Assembly (NCBI GenBank): GCA_021792405.1
Contig: JAJYUU010000037.1
Coordinates: 1 to 36,245 of the forward strand
Reading direction: 5' to 3'
Length of the DNA stretch: 36,245 bases
DNA from: Actinomycetes bacterium
GTDB lineage: Bacteria; Actinomycetota; Actinomycetes; Streptosporangiales; Streptosporangiaceae
The notes below the pieces were generated by a model. The model worked only from the letters and a program-made list of their open reading frames with translations, made no database searches and had not been told where the DNA came from. Shown here in pieces: positions 25,141-33,053 of the stretch. A program made the position numbers and the translations under genes. The stretch's first letter is position 1, and each line of letters starts with the position of its first letter.

Positions 25141-25569
25141 ATGGCACCCGAGGAACCTACAGTGCAGCGCTCCTTCCGGCTGTCGCGACGCACTCTCGAC
25201 CTGCTGGATGCTATGGCCAGCGCGACCGGCAGGTCCCGCAATGCGCTCGCCGAGCGTCTGCTCGGCGAGGCCATCCGCACCGAGGTGCACCCGCTGATCC
25301 GGTTCCAGCAGGGCGCACTCGGCCGCCGACGGGCCTTGGTTGTCGGCACGCGATTGTACGTCTATCAGGTGATTTCGACCCTGCGGGGCAACGACGGTGA
25401 CATTGCGCAGACGGCGGAAGATTTCGGGGTCGCGCCGCAACTGATCAAGGCGGCCCTGGCTTACTATGCGGACTTCGCCAGCGAGATCGATGAGGACGCC
25501 GCGGTCGCTGCACGGCTCGAGGACGAAGAGCGCTCGCGATGGGAGCGCCAGCAGCGGGCCATCGCGTGA
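25141..25569 (+). CDS. RHH/DUF433-type antitoxin
   Basis: A 142-residue protein. The N-terminal VQRSFRLSRRTLDLLDAMAS and GRSRNALAERLLGEAIR look like a ribbon-helix-helix DNA-binding domain. The second half, TLRGNDGDIAQTAEDFGVAP then QLIKAALAYYADFASEID, is a DUF433-type winged-helix unit found in antitoxins. The start could be ATG 25114, 25132 or 25141. I prefer 25141, because TTCAAT (25128-25133) with GTCGAC 17 nt upstream would place a transcription start at that ATG, although the hexamers are weak and no ribosome site precedes any of the three. Its stop overlaps the toxin start (GTGA). Confidence 0.75.
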   Translation: MAPEEPTVQRSFRLSRRTLDLLDAMASATGRSRNALAERLLGEAIRTEVHPLIRFQQGALGRRRALVVGTRLYVYQVISTLRGNDGDIAQTAEDFGVAPQLIKAALAYYADFASEIDEDAAVAARLEDEERSRWERQQRAIA

Positions 25570-25949
25570 GGCTGATGCTCGACCACCACTATCCGACTGC
25601 GATTGCCGAGCAGCTCAGGGTCGGGGGCCGGGATGTGGGCGCGGCGGTCGAGCGCGGCTGGCACCGTGAGCCCGATGAGGCGTTACTGACGCTGTGCGTT
25701 GGTGAGCAGCGAACGTTGCTCACCAACAACGTTGGCGATTTCGTGGCCATCGCGCGGAACTGGGCGGTTCGCGGACAGCACCACGCGGGGCTGATCTTCA
25801 CCTCCGACGCCAGCTTGCCGCGGACGCATGCGGCGATAGGCAGATATGTTCAGCTGCTCGAGGCACTTCTTCACGAGTACCCGGATCCAGGCGAGTTCGT
25901 CGATCGCATTCACTGGCTAGGACCGGCGGCCGCGGTGCGAAGCCCGTGA
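25566..25949 (+). CDS. DUF5615 PIN-like toxin
   Basis: A 127-residue protein starting at GTG 25566, which overlaps the antitoxin stop by 4 nt. MRLMLDHHYPTAIAEQL has the first acidic residue of the PIN-like fold; HREPDEALLTLC and TLLTNNVGDFVAIAR follow, and HHAGLIFTSDASLPRTHAAI is typical of DUF5615 proteins paired with DUF433 antitoxins. The family is predicted to be a metal-dependent RNase toxin, based on fold similarity to VapC. The gene looks intact. The order antitoxin then toxin and the overlap support an active module. Confidence 0.78.
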   Translation: MRLMLDHHYPTAIAEQLRVGGRDVGAAVERGWHREPDEALLTLCVGEQRTLLTNNVGDFVAIARNWAVRGQHHAGLIFTSDASLPRTHAAIGRYVQLLEALLHEYPDPGEFVDRIHWLGPAAAVRSP

Positions 25950-25994
25950 GCTATCTCGAAATCAGCTGACCTCACCGGGTAGTGTGTGCGCGCG

Positions 25995-26654
25995 ATGAGC
26001 ACTAGGGAGAGCAGCCTGCCTGCGGGCACGAACGCAATCGTCCATCTCGTCCGCCACGGCGAGGTGGACAACCCCGAGCGCGTGCTGTACGGCCGCCTGC
26101 CGGGATACCAGCTGTCCGACGTCGGCCGGGTCATGGCGAAGGCTGCCGCCGACTACCTGGCCGGGCGTGACGTGACCGTGCTGAGGTCATCGCCGCTGCA
26201 GCGCGCGCTCGAGACCGCCGAGCCGATCGCGGCCGAGTTCGGCCTGCAGCCCGGCGTGGACGAACGGCTGATCGAGCCGTGGAATCACTTCGAGGGGATG
26301 CGGTTCGGGGTCGGTGACGGCGCGCTGCGCCAGCCGCGCCACTGGGTGTACCTGCGCAACCCGTTCCGGCCGTCGTGGGGTGAGCCGTACCGCGAGGTCG
26401 TCGCCCGCGTGATGGCCGCGGTGCGGGACGCGGCGCTCGCCGCGGACGGCCATGAGGCGGTCTGCGTCAGCCACCAGCTACCGATCTGGATCACCCGGCG
26501 GTTCGTCGAGAACCGCCGGCTGTGGCACGACCCGCGGCGCCGCGAATGTGCCCTCGGCAGCGTGACGAGCCTGACCTTCCGCGACGGCGCGGTGGCCTCG
26601 GTGCGCTACGCAGCGCCCTCCGGGGACGGCCGGCGGCAGGTCGCCGGAGCCTGA
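25995..26654 (+). CDS. Histidine phosphatase family protein (phosphoglycerate mutase-like)
   Basis: A 219-residue protein with the phosphohistidine motif LVRHGEVDNP (Arg20-His21-Gly22), the second catalytic site SSPLQRALETAEPIA and the C-terminal VSHQLPI. The substrate is unknown; mutase activity is not implied by the fold. ATG 25995 is preceded by a GTG at 25986 in frame. In many actinobacteria an orthologue lies directly downstream of hemL (Rv0525 after Rv0524 in M. tuberculosis, from memory). Here hemL ends 19.8 kb away. The codon use returns to very high GC3 from here to the CcsB gene, which marks the right edge of the variable region. Confidence 0.88.
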   Translation: MSTRESSLPAGTNAIVHLVRHGEVDNPERVLYGRLPGYQLSDVGRVMAKAAADYLAGRDVTVLRSSPLQRALETAEPIAAEFGLQPGVDERLIEPWNHFEGMRFGVGDGALRQPRHWVYLRNPFRPSWGEPYREVVARVMAAVRDAALAADGHEAVCVSHQLPIWITRRFVENRRLWHDPRRRECALGSVTSLTFRDGAVASVRYAAPSGDGRRQVAGA

Positions 26655-26766
26655 AGGATAGCTGTGGGTGAGCTGAGAAGCACGTCAAACGCCGGCCCCG
26701 CGTCACCGGCTGGCCCGTAATCCGGCACAATGGGGCAGGTACTACTGCCTGTAGGAGATCATCCGA

Positions 26767-27372
26767 GTGTCCCGGCTGCACGTTCCCGCACGTATGGCGA
26801 TCGGTGCTGCCGTGGCCGCACTCGGCGTCCTGGTGACGGCCGGATGCGACAGCGGCTCGATCGCGGCGAACGTGCCGCAAAGCAGCGGGCAGAGTTTCGT
26901 CGGTCACACCTACGAATCGACCTTCTACCAGGTCGGCCAGCGGCCGCAGGCGCCGGATGTGTCCGGCACCACGCTCACCGGTCAGAAGCTGAACCTGGCC
27001 TCTTATAAGGGGAAGACGATCGTGCTGAACTTCTGGGGCTCCTGGTGCGACCCGTGCCGCGCCGAAGCCCCGGCCCTCGGCACCCTCGCGCGCCAGCTCG
27101 CGCCCGACGGCGTGCGGTTCGTCGGCGTCGACATCCGCGACGAGCCAGCCGCGGCGCTGGCGTTCATGCAGAATTTCAACGTCAGCTATCCGAGCCTCAA
27201 CGATCCGAACGACCAGATCGCGCTGGAATTCCATAGCACGGTGCCGCCGGCGGCCATCCCGACAACGCTGATCATCGACCGCAACGGCAGGATCGCCGCG
27301 CGGATCTTCGGTGCCTCTACCTACGCCGAGCTCAAGGACCTGGTGACGAAGGTGGCCGGCCTGAAGTCATGA
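26767..27372 (+). CDS. TlpA/ResA-like thiol-disulfide lipoprotein
   Basis: A 201-residue thioredoxin-fold protein. A hydrophobic signal ends in VTAGC with Cys27 as the probable lipidation site. The redox motif is WCDPC (Cys94, Cys97) after VLNFWGSW; the cis-Pro region is PAAIPTTLIIDRNGR. Such proteins keep the apocytochrome haem-binding cysteines reduced outside the membrane for cytochrome c maturation. GTG 26767 has AGGAG at good spacing. Its stop overlaps the ATG of resB (ATGA). In related clusters a CcdA membrane protein supplies electrons and sits between these two genes; here it is absent. Confidence 0.9.
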   Translation: MSRLHVPARMAIGAAVAALGVLVTAGCDSGSIAANVPQSSGQSFVGHTYESTFYQVGQRPQAPDVSGTTLTGQKLNLASYKGKTIVLNFWGSWCDPCRAEAPALGTLARQLAPDGVRFVGVDIRDEPAAALAFMQNFNVSYPSLNDPNDQIALEFHSTVPPAAIPTTLIIDRNGRIAARIFGASTYAELKDLVTKVAGLKS

Positions 27373-29303
27373 CGGCTGCTAAGGCACCCGAGGATGGTGC
27401 GATGACAGGAGTGTCCGCGGACGACGAGGTCCGCGCCGCCGAGCCTGACCTTGCCCGCCCGGCGGGGCAGCCCGGTACCGGGGGTTCCGGTACCGGTGCC
27501 GGGGGTCGCCGTACTGGGGGTCCCCGAACCGGGCGTCCGCTGGCCGGGCGGCTCGGGCGGGCCGGCTGGCTGCGCTGGATCTGGCGCCAGCTGACCTCGA
27601 TGCGGACGGCGCTGATCCTGCTGTTCCTGCTGGCCGTGGCGAGCGTGCCGGGATCGGTGCTGCCGCAGGAAGGCATCGACCCGGCTGCGGTCACCCAGTA
27701 TTACCAGCAGCACCCGTCGCTGGCTCCGGTCCTGAACCGGCTGTCGCTGTTCAACGTGTTCGCGGCCCCCTGGTTCGCGGCGATCTACCTGCTGTTGTTC
27801 ACCTCGCTGGCGGGTTGCGTGCTGCCGCGCGCATTCCGCCTGGTCGGCTCGGCCCGGCAGAAGCCGCCGCGAGCGCCGACGAACCTGGCCCGGCTGCCCG
27901 CGAGCGCCACCTACGCCACCGACCTCACGCCGGATGCTGCGCTCGACTCGGCCGCGGGCCTGCTCGCCCGTCGCCGGTTCCGGCTGCACCGTGGCGATGG
28001 CTGGGTCTCGGCCGAGAAGGGGTACCTGCGCGAGGCGGGCAACCTGCTGTTCCACATCGCGCTGCTCGCCCTGCTGTTCTCGGTGGGCGTCGGCGGTATC
28101 TGGGGCTACAAGGCCAACCGCCTGCTGATCGTCGGCCAGGGTTTCGCGAATACCCCGACGGACCTTGACGTGTTCCATCCGGGCCGCCTGGTCAGCCCCA
28201 CCGACCTGCAGCCGTTCACGATCAACCTGACCAGTTTCAAGGCCACGTACGTGACCTCAGGCCCGCAGCTCGACGAGCCGATTGCCTACGACGCCGGGAT
28301 GAGGTACCGGGCACAGCCCGGTGGCCCGGCCAAGTTCTACATGCTCACTGTCAACCACCCGCTGGTCGTCGACAACGTCAGCATCTACCTGATCGGGCAC
28401 GGCTACGCGCCGGTATTCAAGGTCACTGACGGCGCCGGCAAGGTGGCGTGGGACGGCCCGGTGCCGTTCATCCCGGTCCAGCAGACGACGCTGACCTCCG
28501 AGGGCGTCGTCAAGGTGCCCGACGCGCAGCCTTACCAGCTCGGCTTCGCCGGCGTGTTCCTGCCGAGCGCGGTGGACCAGAGCGGCCAGCTCGAGTCGGC
28601 GTTCCCCGGCCCGCTGAACCCGCGGGTCAGCCTGGTTGCCTTCAAGGGCAACCTCGGCATGAACTCGGGACAGCCGCAGTCGGTCTACACGCTGGACACC
28701 AAGGGCCTCAAGCAGCTGCCGATAACGCCTCGCCCGCTCAGCGCGGGCCAGACCGAGAAGCTGCCCGGCGGGGCCGGGAGCATCACCTACCTTGGCTACC
28801 AGCAGTGGGTGAGCCTGGCCATCACCTACGACCCGGGTCAGTTGCCGGCGCTCATCTCCGGAATCGTTGCCCTCGCCGGGCTGATCCTGTCGTTCCTGAT
28901 CCGTCGCCGCCGCGTGTTCGTCCGCGCCGTGGCCGGCCCGGACGGCGGCACCACGGTCAGCTTCGGCGGGCTGGCCCGCTCGGATGCGGCCGGCGGGTTC
29001 GAGAACGAGTTCGCCGAGCTCACCCGGCTGCTGCGGGCCGAGCACGACGGCCGCGCGATGCAGGCCCGCCAGGTCGCAGACGGCACGGCGGAGGTGCCGG
29101 CAGACGCTGACGACCGGGAACGCGGCGAGCCTTCCACCCGGCCCGCATCGCCGCCCGCGGTGGCGGCTGCGGCCACTGCCATTACCGCCGAGGGTGATAC
29201 CGAGACTGCGGCCGCGGCGGCGGCCGCGACAGCGGCGGCGACTGCGACTGCTGCGGCGGCCGTCGCGAACCCAGAGATGCTCACCAGCCCAGAGGAAGAG
29301 TGA
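27369..29303 (+). CDS. resB: Cytochrome c biogenesis protein ResB (CcsB/Ccs1-type)
   Basis: A 644-residue membrane protein. The N-terminal 65 residues are Gly/Pro/Thr-rich with repeated GTGG/GRRTGG units. The membrane segments include SMRTALILLFLLAVASVPG, FAAIYLLLFTSLAGCVLP and LLFHIALLALLFSVGVGG. A large extracytoplasmic domain follows (about 255-480), then a last segment, ISGIVALAGLILSFLI, and a cytoplasmic tail of more than 100 residues ending in long Ala runs. With CcsB/CcsA it forms the system II haem export and ligation complex. ATG 27369 overlaps the tlpA stop. The low-complexity ends are longer than needed for function and probably evolve freely. Confidence 0.92.
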   Translation: MTAAKAPEDGAMTGVSADDEVRAAEPDLARPAGQPGTGGSGTGAGGRRTGGPRTGRPLAGRLGRAGWLRWIWRQLTSMRTALILLFLLAVASVPGSVLPQEGIDPAAVTQYYQQHPSLAPVLNRLSLFNVFAAPWFAAIYLLLFTSLAGCVLPRAFRLVGSARQKPPRAPTNLARLPASATYATDLTPDAALDSAAGLLARRRFRLHRGDGWVSAEKGYLREAGNLLFHIALLALLFSVGVGGIWGYKANRLLIVGQGFANTPTDLDVFHPGRLVSPTDLQPFTINLTSFKATYVTSGPQLDEPIAYDAGMRYRAQPGGPAKFYMLTVNHPLVVDNVSIYLIGHGYAPVFKVTDGAGKVAWDGPVPFIPVQQTTLTSEGVVKVPDAQPYQLGFAGVFLPSAVDQSGQLESAFPGPLNPRVSLVAFKGNLGMNSGQPQSVYTLDTKGLKQLPITPRPLSAGQTEKLPGGAGSITYLGYQQWVSLAITYDPGQLPALISGIVALAGLILSFLIRRRRVFVRAVAGPDGGTTVSFGGLARSDAAGGFENEFAELTRLLRAEHDGRAMQARQVADGTAEVPADADDRERGEPSTRPASPPAVAAAATAITAEGDTETAAAAAAATAAATATAAAAVANPEMLTSPEEE

Positions 29304-29310
29304 GGCTCAG

Positions 29311-30396
29311 ATGCCCGTAAACACGACCCTGGCTGACACCAGCAACGGGCTGCTGCTCAGCACGGTGATTCTGTACGCGCTGGCGATGCTGTGCTACGCG
29401 TCCGACTTCGCTTTCGCCAGACACCGGGTACTGGCCGGCGTTGCGGGCGCGGCAGCGCCCGCCGGGTCGCCGGAACTCGCGGCGATGCCGGAACTAGTGA
29501 CCGCGGGAGTCGGCAGGCACTCAGCACCCCCGGTCAAGCGGACTGCAGGGGCTAGCGGGGCCCCATCGGCCGGTGCCGCCGCGGGCCTGGCTGCCGGCTC
29601 GGCAGGCGAGGCGCCTGCCAGCCGCTGGCCGTCCGGCTTCTGGCTCCGGCTCGGGTTCGGCCTGACCTGCACCGGGGTCGTCCTGCACCTGGCGGCGATC
29701 CTGACCCGCGGGCTCTCCGAGGGCCGGGTGCCGTGGGGCAACATGTACGAGTTCATCGGGGCGTTCACCTGCATGGCGGTCCTGGTGCTGATAGCGGCCT
29801 CCGTCTGGTACCGGGCCTACTACATGGGCCTGTTCGTGCTGCTGCCCGTGGTATTCGCCCTTGGCATCGACCTGACGGTGATCTACACGCCCGCTGGCTC
29901 GCTGGTGCCGGCGCTGCAGTCCTACTGGATCGCGATCCACGTGACGGCAATGATCGTCGCCATCGGCTTGTTCATCTTCGGCGCCGTGGTCACCACGCTG
30001 TACCTGCTGGCCGACCGCAGCCAGCGCCGTCTGGCGGCCGGCCAGTCGTCGTGGTCGGCAGGCATCTGGGAGCACCTGCCCGTGCCCGCCATCCTGGACC
30101 GCTTGTCCTATCGCAGCGTGCTGTTCGGGTTCCCGGTCTGGACCTTCGGCGTCATGGCCGGAGCGATCTGGGCCGACCACGCCTGGGGCCGCTACTGGGG
30201 CTGGGATCCGAAGGAGACCTGGTCGTTCATCACCTGGGTGGTCTACGCCATGTTCTTGCACGCCAGGGCGACGGCGGGCTGGCGCGGCCGGCGCGCTGGC
30301 TGGATCCACCTGGCCGCATTCGGCTGCCTGATGTTCAACGTGATCGGCGTCAACCTGTGGATCACCGGCCTTCACTCCTACGCCGGAATGAGCTGA
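29311..30396 (+). CDS. ccsB: Cytochrome c biogenesis protein CcsB (CcsA family)
   Basis: A 361-residue polytopic protein with the haem-handling WWD-type motif WGRYWGWDPKETW (residues 292-304), flanked by ADHA and by SFITWVVYAMFLHA. It receives haem and, with ResB, attaches it to apocytochrome c on the outer face of the membrane. A variable Ala/Gly-rich loop follows the first membrane segment (residues about 45-105). I chose ATG 29311, 7 nt after the resB stop; the longer frame from 28984 runs through the resB tail and is an artefact. It ends the conserved block; the next gene is a toxin-antitoxin module. Confidence 0.93.
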   Translation: MPVNTTLADTSNGLLLSTVILYALAMLCYASDFAFARHRVLAGVAGAAAPAGSPELAAMPELVTAGVGRHSAPPVKRTAGASGAPSAGAAAGLAAGSAGEAPASRWPSGFWLRLGFGLTCTGVVLHLAAILTRGLSEGRVPWGNMYEFIGAFTCMAVLVLIAASVWYRAYYMGLFVLLPVVFALGIDLTVIYTPAGSLVPALQSYWIAIHVTAMIVAIGLFIFGAVVTTLYLLADRSQRRLAAGQSSWSAGIWEHLPVPAILDRLSYRSVLFGFPVWTFGVMAGAIWADHAWGRYWGWDPKETWSFITWVVYAMFLHARATAGWRGRRAGWIHLAAFGCLMFNVIGVNLWITGLHSYAGMS

Positions 30397-30509
30397 ACCG
30401 GCAGCAGGCGTCGGTCTGCGTGATCTTGGGTTGCGCCGCCGCTGCACTGTGGGTATGAGCGATGATCGGCCGGCAAGTGAGCGCCCCCGATGCCGAGAAG
30501 GATGCCTCG

Positions 30510-30538
30510 TTGCACTCCAGAAGCAACCTGGGTACATT
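30510..30538 (+). promoter_or_regulatory. Promoter of the RHH/PIN module, likely leaderless
   Basis: TTGCAC (30510-30515), a 17-nt spacer and TACATT (30533-30538) form a good primary-sigma promoter. The ATG at 30546 lies 7 nt after the -10, the usual distance to the transcription start, and there is no Shine-Dalgarno site. The mRNA is therefore probably leaderless. No clear palindrome is seen. Confidence 0.65.
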
Positions 30539-30545
30539 GAGATGC

Positions 30546-30794
30546 ATGAGCACGAAGACCGTAGGGTTCGCGATCGCGGACGACGACGTGGCGAGGCTCG
30601 ACCGGCTAACGAAGAAGTTCGGCCATGGCAACCGGTCCGCTTTCCTGCGCGAGGCGATGAGGCAGATGGAAGTCATCGACAGGGCCGAGCGACTCGCTGA
30701 GCTCCAGGCCTATGGCAATGAGCGTGCGGCAGCGGCCGGGCTGGATGGTGATGAGGCACTGGCGGTTGTGCGGCGGGTGCTGAAGCGGCGGTGA
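30546..30794 (+). CDS. Ribbon-helix-helix antitoxin of a PIN module
   Basis: An 82-residue protein starting MSTKTVGFAIADDDVARLDR. The strand KTVGFAI followed by RLDRLTKKFG and NRSAFLREAMRQMEVID is a CopG-type ribbon-helix-helix. The C-terminal helical part AELQAYGNERAAAAGLDG then DEALAVVRRVLKRR would wrap the toxin. ATG 30546 is set by the adjacent promoter. The longer frame back to 30462 has no support. Its stop overlaps the toxin GTG (GTGA), and the unit is probably autoregulated. Confidence 0.8.
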   Translation: MSTKTVGFAIADDDVARLDRLTKKFGHGNRSAFLREAMRQMEVIDRAERLAELQAYGNERAAAAGLDGDEALAVVRRVLKRR

Positions 30795-31291
30795 CATCGC
30801 CGGTAACCGTCGACGTCAACGTTTTCGTCGCAGCCGTCGCCGGGGGAAACGACGCTTTCCACTCGTGGCCGTCGCCGCCGCCCGTGCGGGGCAACCTCGC
30901 CGCCAACGTCGTCGGGATCCTCAACGATGCCCGCGAGTTCGCACTGAATGTCAGCGAGCACATCCTCGCCAACACCGTGCGAGTCCTGTGCGGCGCACCG
31001 CCGGATGGGTACGGCTGGGAGGAGAAACGGGCCGAGCAGTATGTCCAGGTGATCGCGGAGATCGCCGACGCCTCCGGGGGAGGCATCATCGAACCTGGCC
31101 TGACCGTTGGCGACTGCCCCGACTATGAGGACAACCGCATCCTGGAGTGCGCGGCCGCCAGCGGATCGGTACTCATCGTCAGCGACGACACCGACCTGCT
31201 GGCCATGTCGCCATGGCGCGGGACCCCAGTGCTCACCTCTGGCGAATTCGTGACGCGCACCGACATCATGCGCCGGGGCCGTCGGCGTTAG
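30791..31291 (+). CDS. PIN-domain toxin (VapC-like)
   Basis: A 166-residue protein. VTVDVNVFVAAV holds the first metal-binding Asp (residue 8), FALNVSEHILANTVRVL the second acidic site, and DYEDNRILECAAASGS then LIVSDDTDLLAM the remaining acidic residues, so the active site looks complete. PIN toxins cut RNA in a Mg-dependent way. Starts at GTG 30791, inside the antitoxin stop. The end of the gene abuts the remains of an Ig-like secreted protein on the opposite strand, so the module probably inserted there. Confidence 0.82.
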   Translation: MTSPVTVDVNVFVAAVAGGNDAFHSWPSPPPVRGNLAANVVGILNDAREFALNVSEHILANTVRVLCGAPPDGYGWEEKRAEQYVQVIAEIADASGGGIIEPGLTVGDCPDYEDNRILECAAASGSVLIVSDDTDLLAMSPWRGTPVLTSGEFVTRTDIMRRGRRR

Positions 31292-31316
31292 AGCCGTCTT
31301 TCTCCGCACCGTGCGC

Positions 31317-31643
31317 TGACCGCCGGCCAGGCTGATGGTGCACACTTTCGCGCTGCCCGACGACACCGTCACAGTGCCGGTCGGGGTGCCCGTGGCGGCC
31401 GAAACGGTCACCGTCACCTTCCCGGTCTGCTCATGCCCGAACGTAACAGAGCCTGCCGGCAGGCTGACTGCCGACGCGCACGATATGGAATTGACAGTGA
31501 CCCCATCGCCCCCGGCCAGCGGGGAGAGCCCGGAGATCGGCTGCGCTGATCCCCAGACTCCCTTTCATCTGCTCGACGACGAACCCCGGCTGCGCCCCGT
31601 TGTAGTACTCGCCCGCGGCCACGCAGTCTCCGGCCGCGGGACA
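31317..31643 (-). pseudogene. Remnant of a secreted repeat protein with an Ig-like domain
   Basis: The minus strand reads CPAAGDCVAAGEYYNGAQPG then FVVEQMKGSLG in one frame. In a second frame it reads ISGLSPLAGGDGVTVNSISC and then TGKVTVTVSAATGTPTGTV followed by CTISLAGGQ. The first part is like the repeated CxxxGxCxAGG units of large actinobacterial secreted proteins; the second is like a bacterial Ig-like (Big) domain. There is no start, there is a frameshift, and the sequence ends beside the PIN toxin gene. It looks like a fragment cut off by insertion or deletion. Confidence 0.62.
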
Positions 31644-31711
31644 CAAGAATTATCGGCACGCTGAGTCGCTCGTCAACGGCATTCCACTGTGGGCGGTCGG
31701 GCGATCAGTGG

Positions 31712-32512
31712 CTACGGCTGCCGGCGCCCGGTCTCCTCGCAGCTGGTGACGAGTTCGCCGGTTCTGCCGCCGGGCTCGGCGAACCACTCGGTCCCGCAGA
31801 CGAGCCGGTAGACCGGCAGCGGCGCCCTGGCCAGCGCACGGAACAGCCGGGCCGATCGGCCGGTGCCGGACAGCGGCGTCCGATGCGCTGCCAGCGCCGC
31901 TCGCTTGAGTGCCGCATAGCTGCGGACGTCGATCCGGTGGGTGATCGCGGACCGCGGCATGCCGTAGCCGCGCATCTCCTCGAGACGATGGCGAGAGACC
32001 AGGCGCAGCAGCAGCAGCACTCGCCCGAACCGGGCGACCAGCTCGCGCGGCACCGTCGCCTCCACCACCCGCACTCCGGCCAGCTCGGCCGCCCGCGCGC
32101 CGACCTGGTGCACGCGCATATGGTCGCGGTGGCCGTAGCCGCCGTGGGGGTCATAGCTCAGCAGCAGGTCCGCATGCTCGTCAGTCAGCAGGGCAGCAAG
32201 CTTTCGGGCAGCTTCCTCGCTGTCCGCGCGCGCGAACCGGGTCCTGCCTGGCGGGTCCTCGAACAGGACCGGTCCGTACCCGCTGTCTGCGTAGCCCAGA
32301 TGCACGGAGCTTTCCGCGCCGAGGATCGCGGCGCTCGCCCGGAGTTCGTCCAGCCGCCGGCCGGGGCCATGCTCGGGGTCGTTCCATACGTCACCGTCGC
32401 AGGCCACGACGATGATCACCCGGTGGCCCTCGGCGGCGAGCCGGGCGATCGTCCCGCCGGTCAGCAGCACCTCGTCATCCGGATGAGCGTGAAACGCCAC
32501 GATCGTTGCCAT
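31712..32512 (-). CDS. PIG-L family N-acetyl sugar deacetylase
   Basis: A 266-residue protein with the zinc-binding HPDDE motif (His10-Asp13) after VAFHA, and GGYGHRDHMRVH carrying the third His. PIG-L/MshB-type enzymes remove acetyl from GlcNAc-containing small molecules or glycolipids. ATG 32512 gives the family-typical MATIVAFHAHPDDE; the frame stays open to 32545. There is no signal peptide. The flanking toxin-antitoxin modules give no clue to the substrate; mycothiol-pathway or antibiotic-type substrates are possible, and so is a glycan role. Confidence 0.86.
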   Translation of the reverse strand: MATIVAFHAHPDDEVLLTGGTIARLAAEGHRVIIVVACDGDVWNDPEHGPGRRLDELRASAAILGAESSVHLGYADSGYGPVLFEDPPGRTRFARADSEEAARKLAALLTDEHADLLLSYDPHGGYGHRDHMRVHQVGARAAELAGVRVVEATVPRELVARFGRVLLLLRLVSRHRLEEMRGYGMPRSAITHRIDVRSYAALKRAALAAHRTPLSGTGRSARLFRALARAPLPVYRLVCGTEWFAEPGGRTGELVTSCEETGRRQP

Positions 32513-32642
32513 CGGCGTGAGCCTAACCGCTGGTCCGGCGTGCATGTGTCAGGAGAACGGTGAACTGACTGCTACTGGGCCGCCCGTCTCACTTGGATTA
32601 ATGCTCACTCGGGCTGTCGGCCGACGATAGATTTCGGGCAGC

Positions 32643-33053
32643 TCAGGATGTCCAGTCCTGCCAGCTTAGGCCAGTGACGCGGCTGAACTCGGAGGTGTTG
32701 GCCGTAATGACGGTTAGTCCGCGCCGCAGCGCCTGCCCTGCGATCAGCAGGTCGTAGGCGCCGATCGGCGTCCCGGCACTTTCCAGGGTCGCGCGCACCT
32801 GTGCGGTACTGCGGGCGTCCTCGTCATCGAAGTCCAACAGGTCCACGTTACCGGAAAGGAAGATCCGCAAGCGTTCGGTATTCTCCTGCACCCGGCTGCT
32901 CTTCGCCACGCCGTACCACAGCTCGTACAAGACGACCGAGGAAAGAGCGAGGTAGTCACCGGATGATTCCGCCTCCCGGTACCGCTCCCGCACCCCGGCG
33001 GGCTTGTTACGCAGTAGCGCGACGACCGCGTTGGTGTCGAGGAGGTAATTCAC
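32643..33053 (-). CDS. VapC-type PIN toxin
   Basis: A 136-residue protein starting at GTG 33053 with VNYLLDTNAVVALLR (Asp6). VLYELWYGVAKS carries the second acidic residue; GTPIGAYDLLIAGQALRRG then LTVITANTSEF carry the remaining ones. The active site is complete and the family clear: a Mg-dependent RNase that typically targets tRNA or rRNA. Its GTG overlaps the VapB stop by 4 nt. The longer frame to 33146 only reads back through the antitoxin. Confidence 0.86.
   Translation of the reverse strand: MNYLLDTNAVVALLRNKPAGVRERYREAESSGDYLALSSVVLYELWYGVAKSSRVQENTERLRIFLSGNVDLLDFDDEDARSTAQVRATLESAGTPIGAYDLLIAGQALRRGLTVITANTSEFSRVTGLSWQDWTS

Noticed and set aside
28984-29310. Upstream extension of the ccsB frame through the resB tail
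   Set aside because: The extension is Arg/Pro-rich, overlaps the coding 3' end of resB, and the ATG at 29311 gives a normal CcsB start right after the resB stop.
29521-30537. 338-codon open frame on the minus strand over ccsB
   Set aside because: Shadow of the CcsB reading frame, whose WGRYWGWDPKETW motif is certain. Composition is low-complexity and polar.
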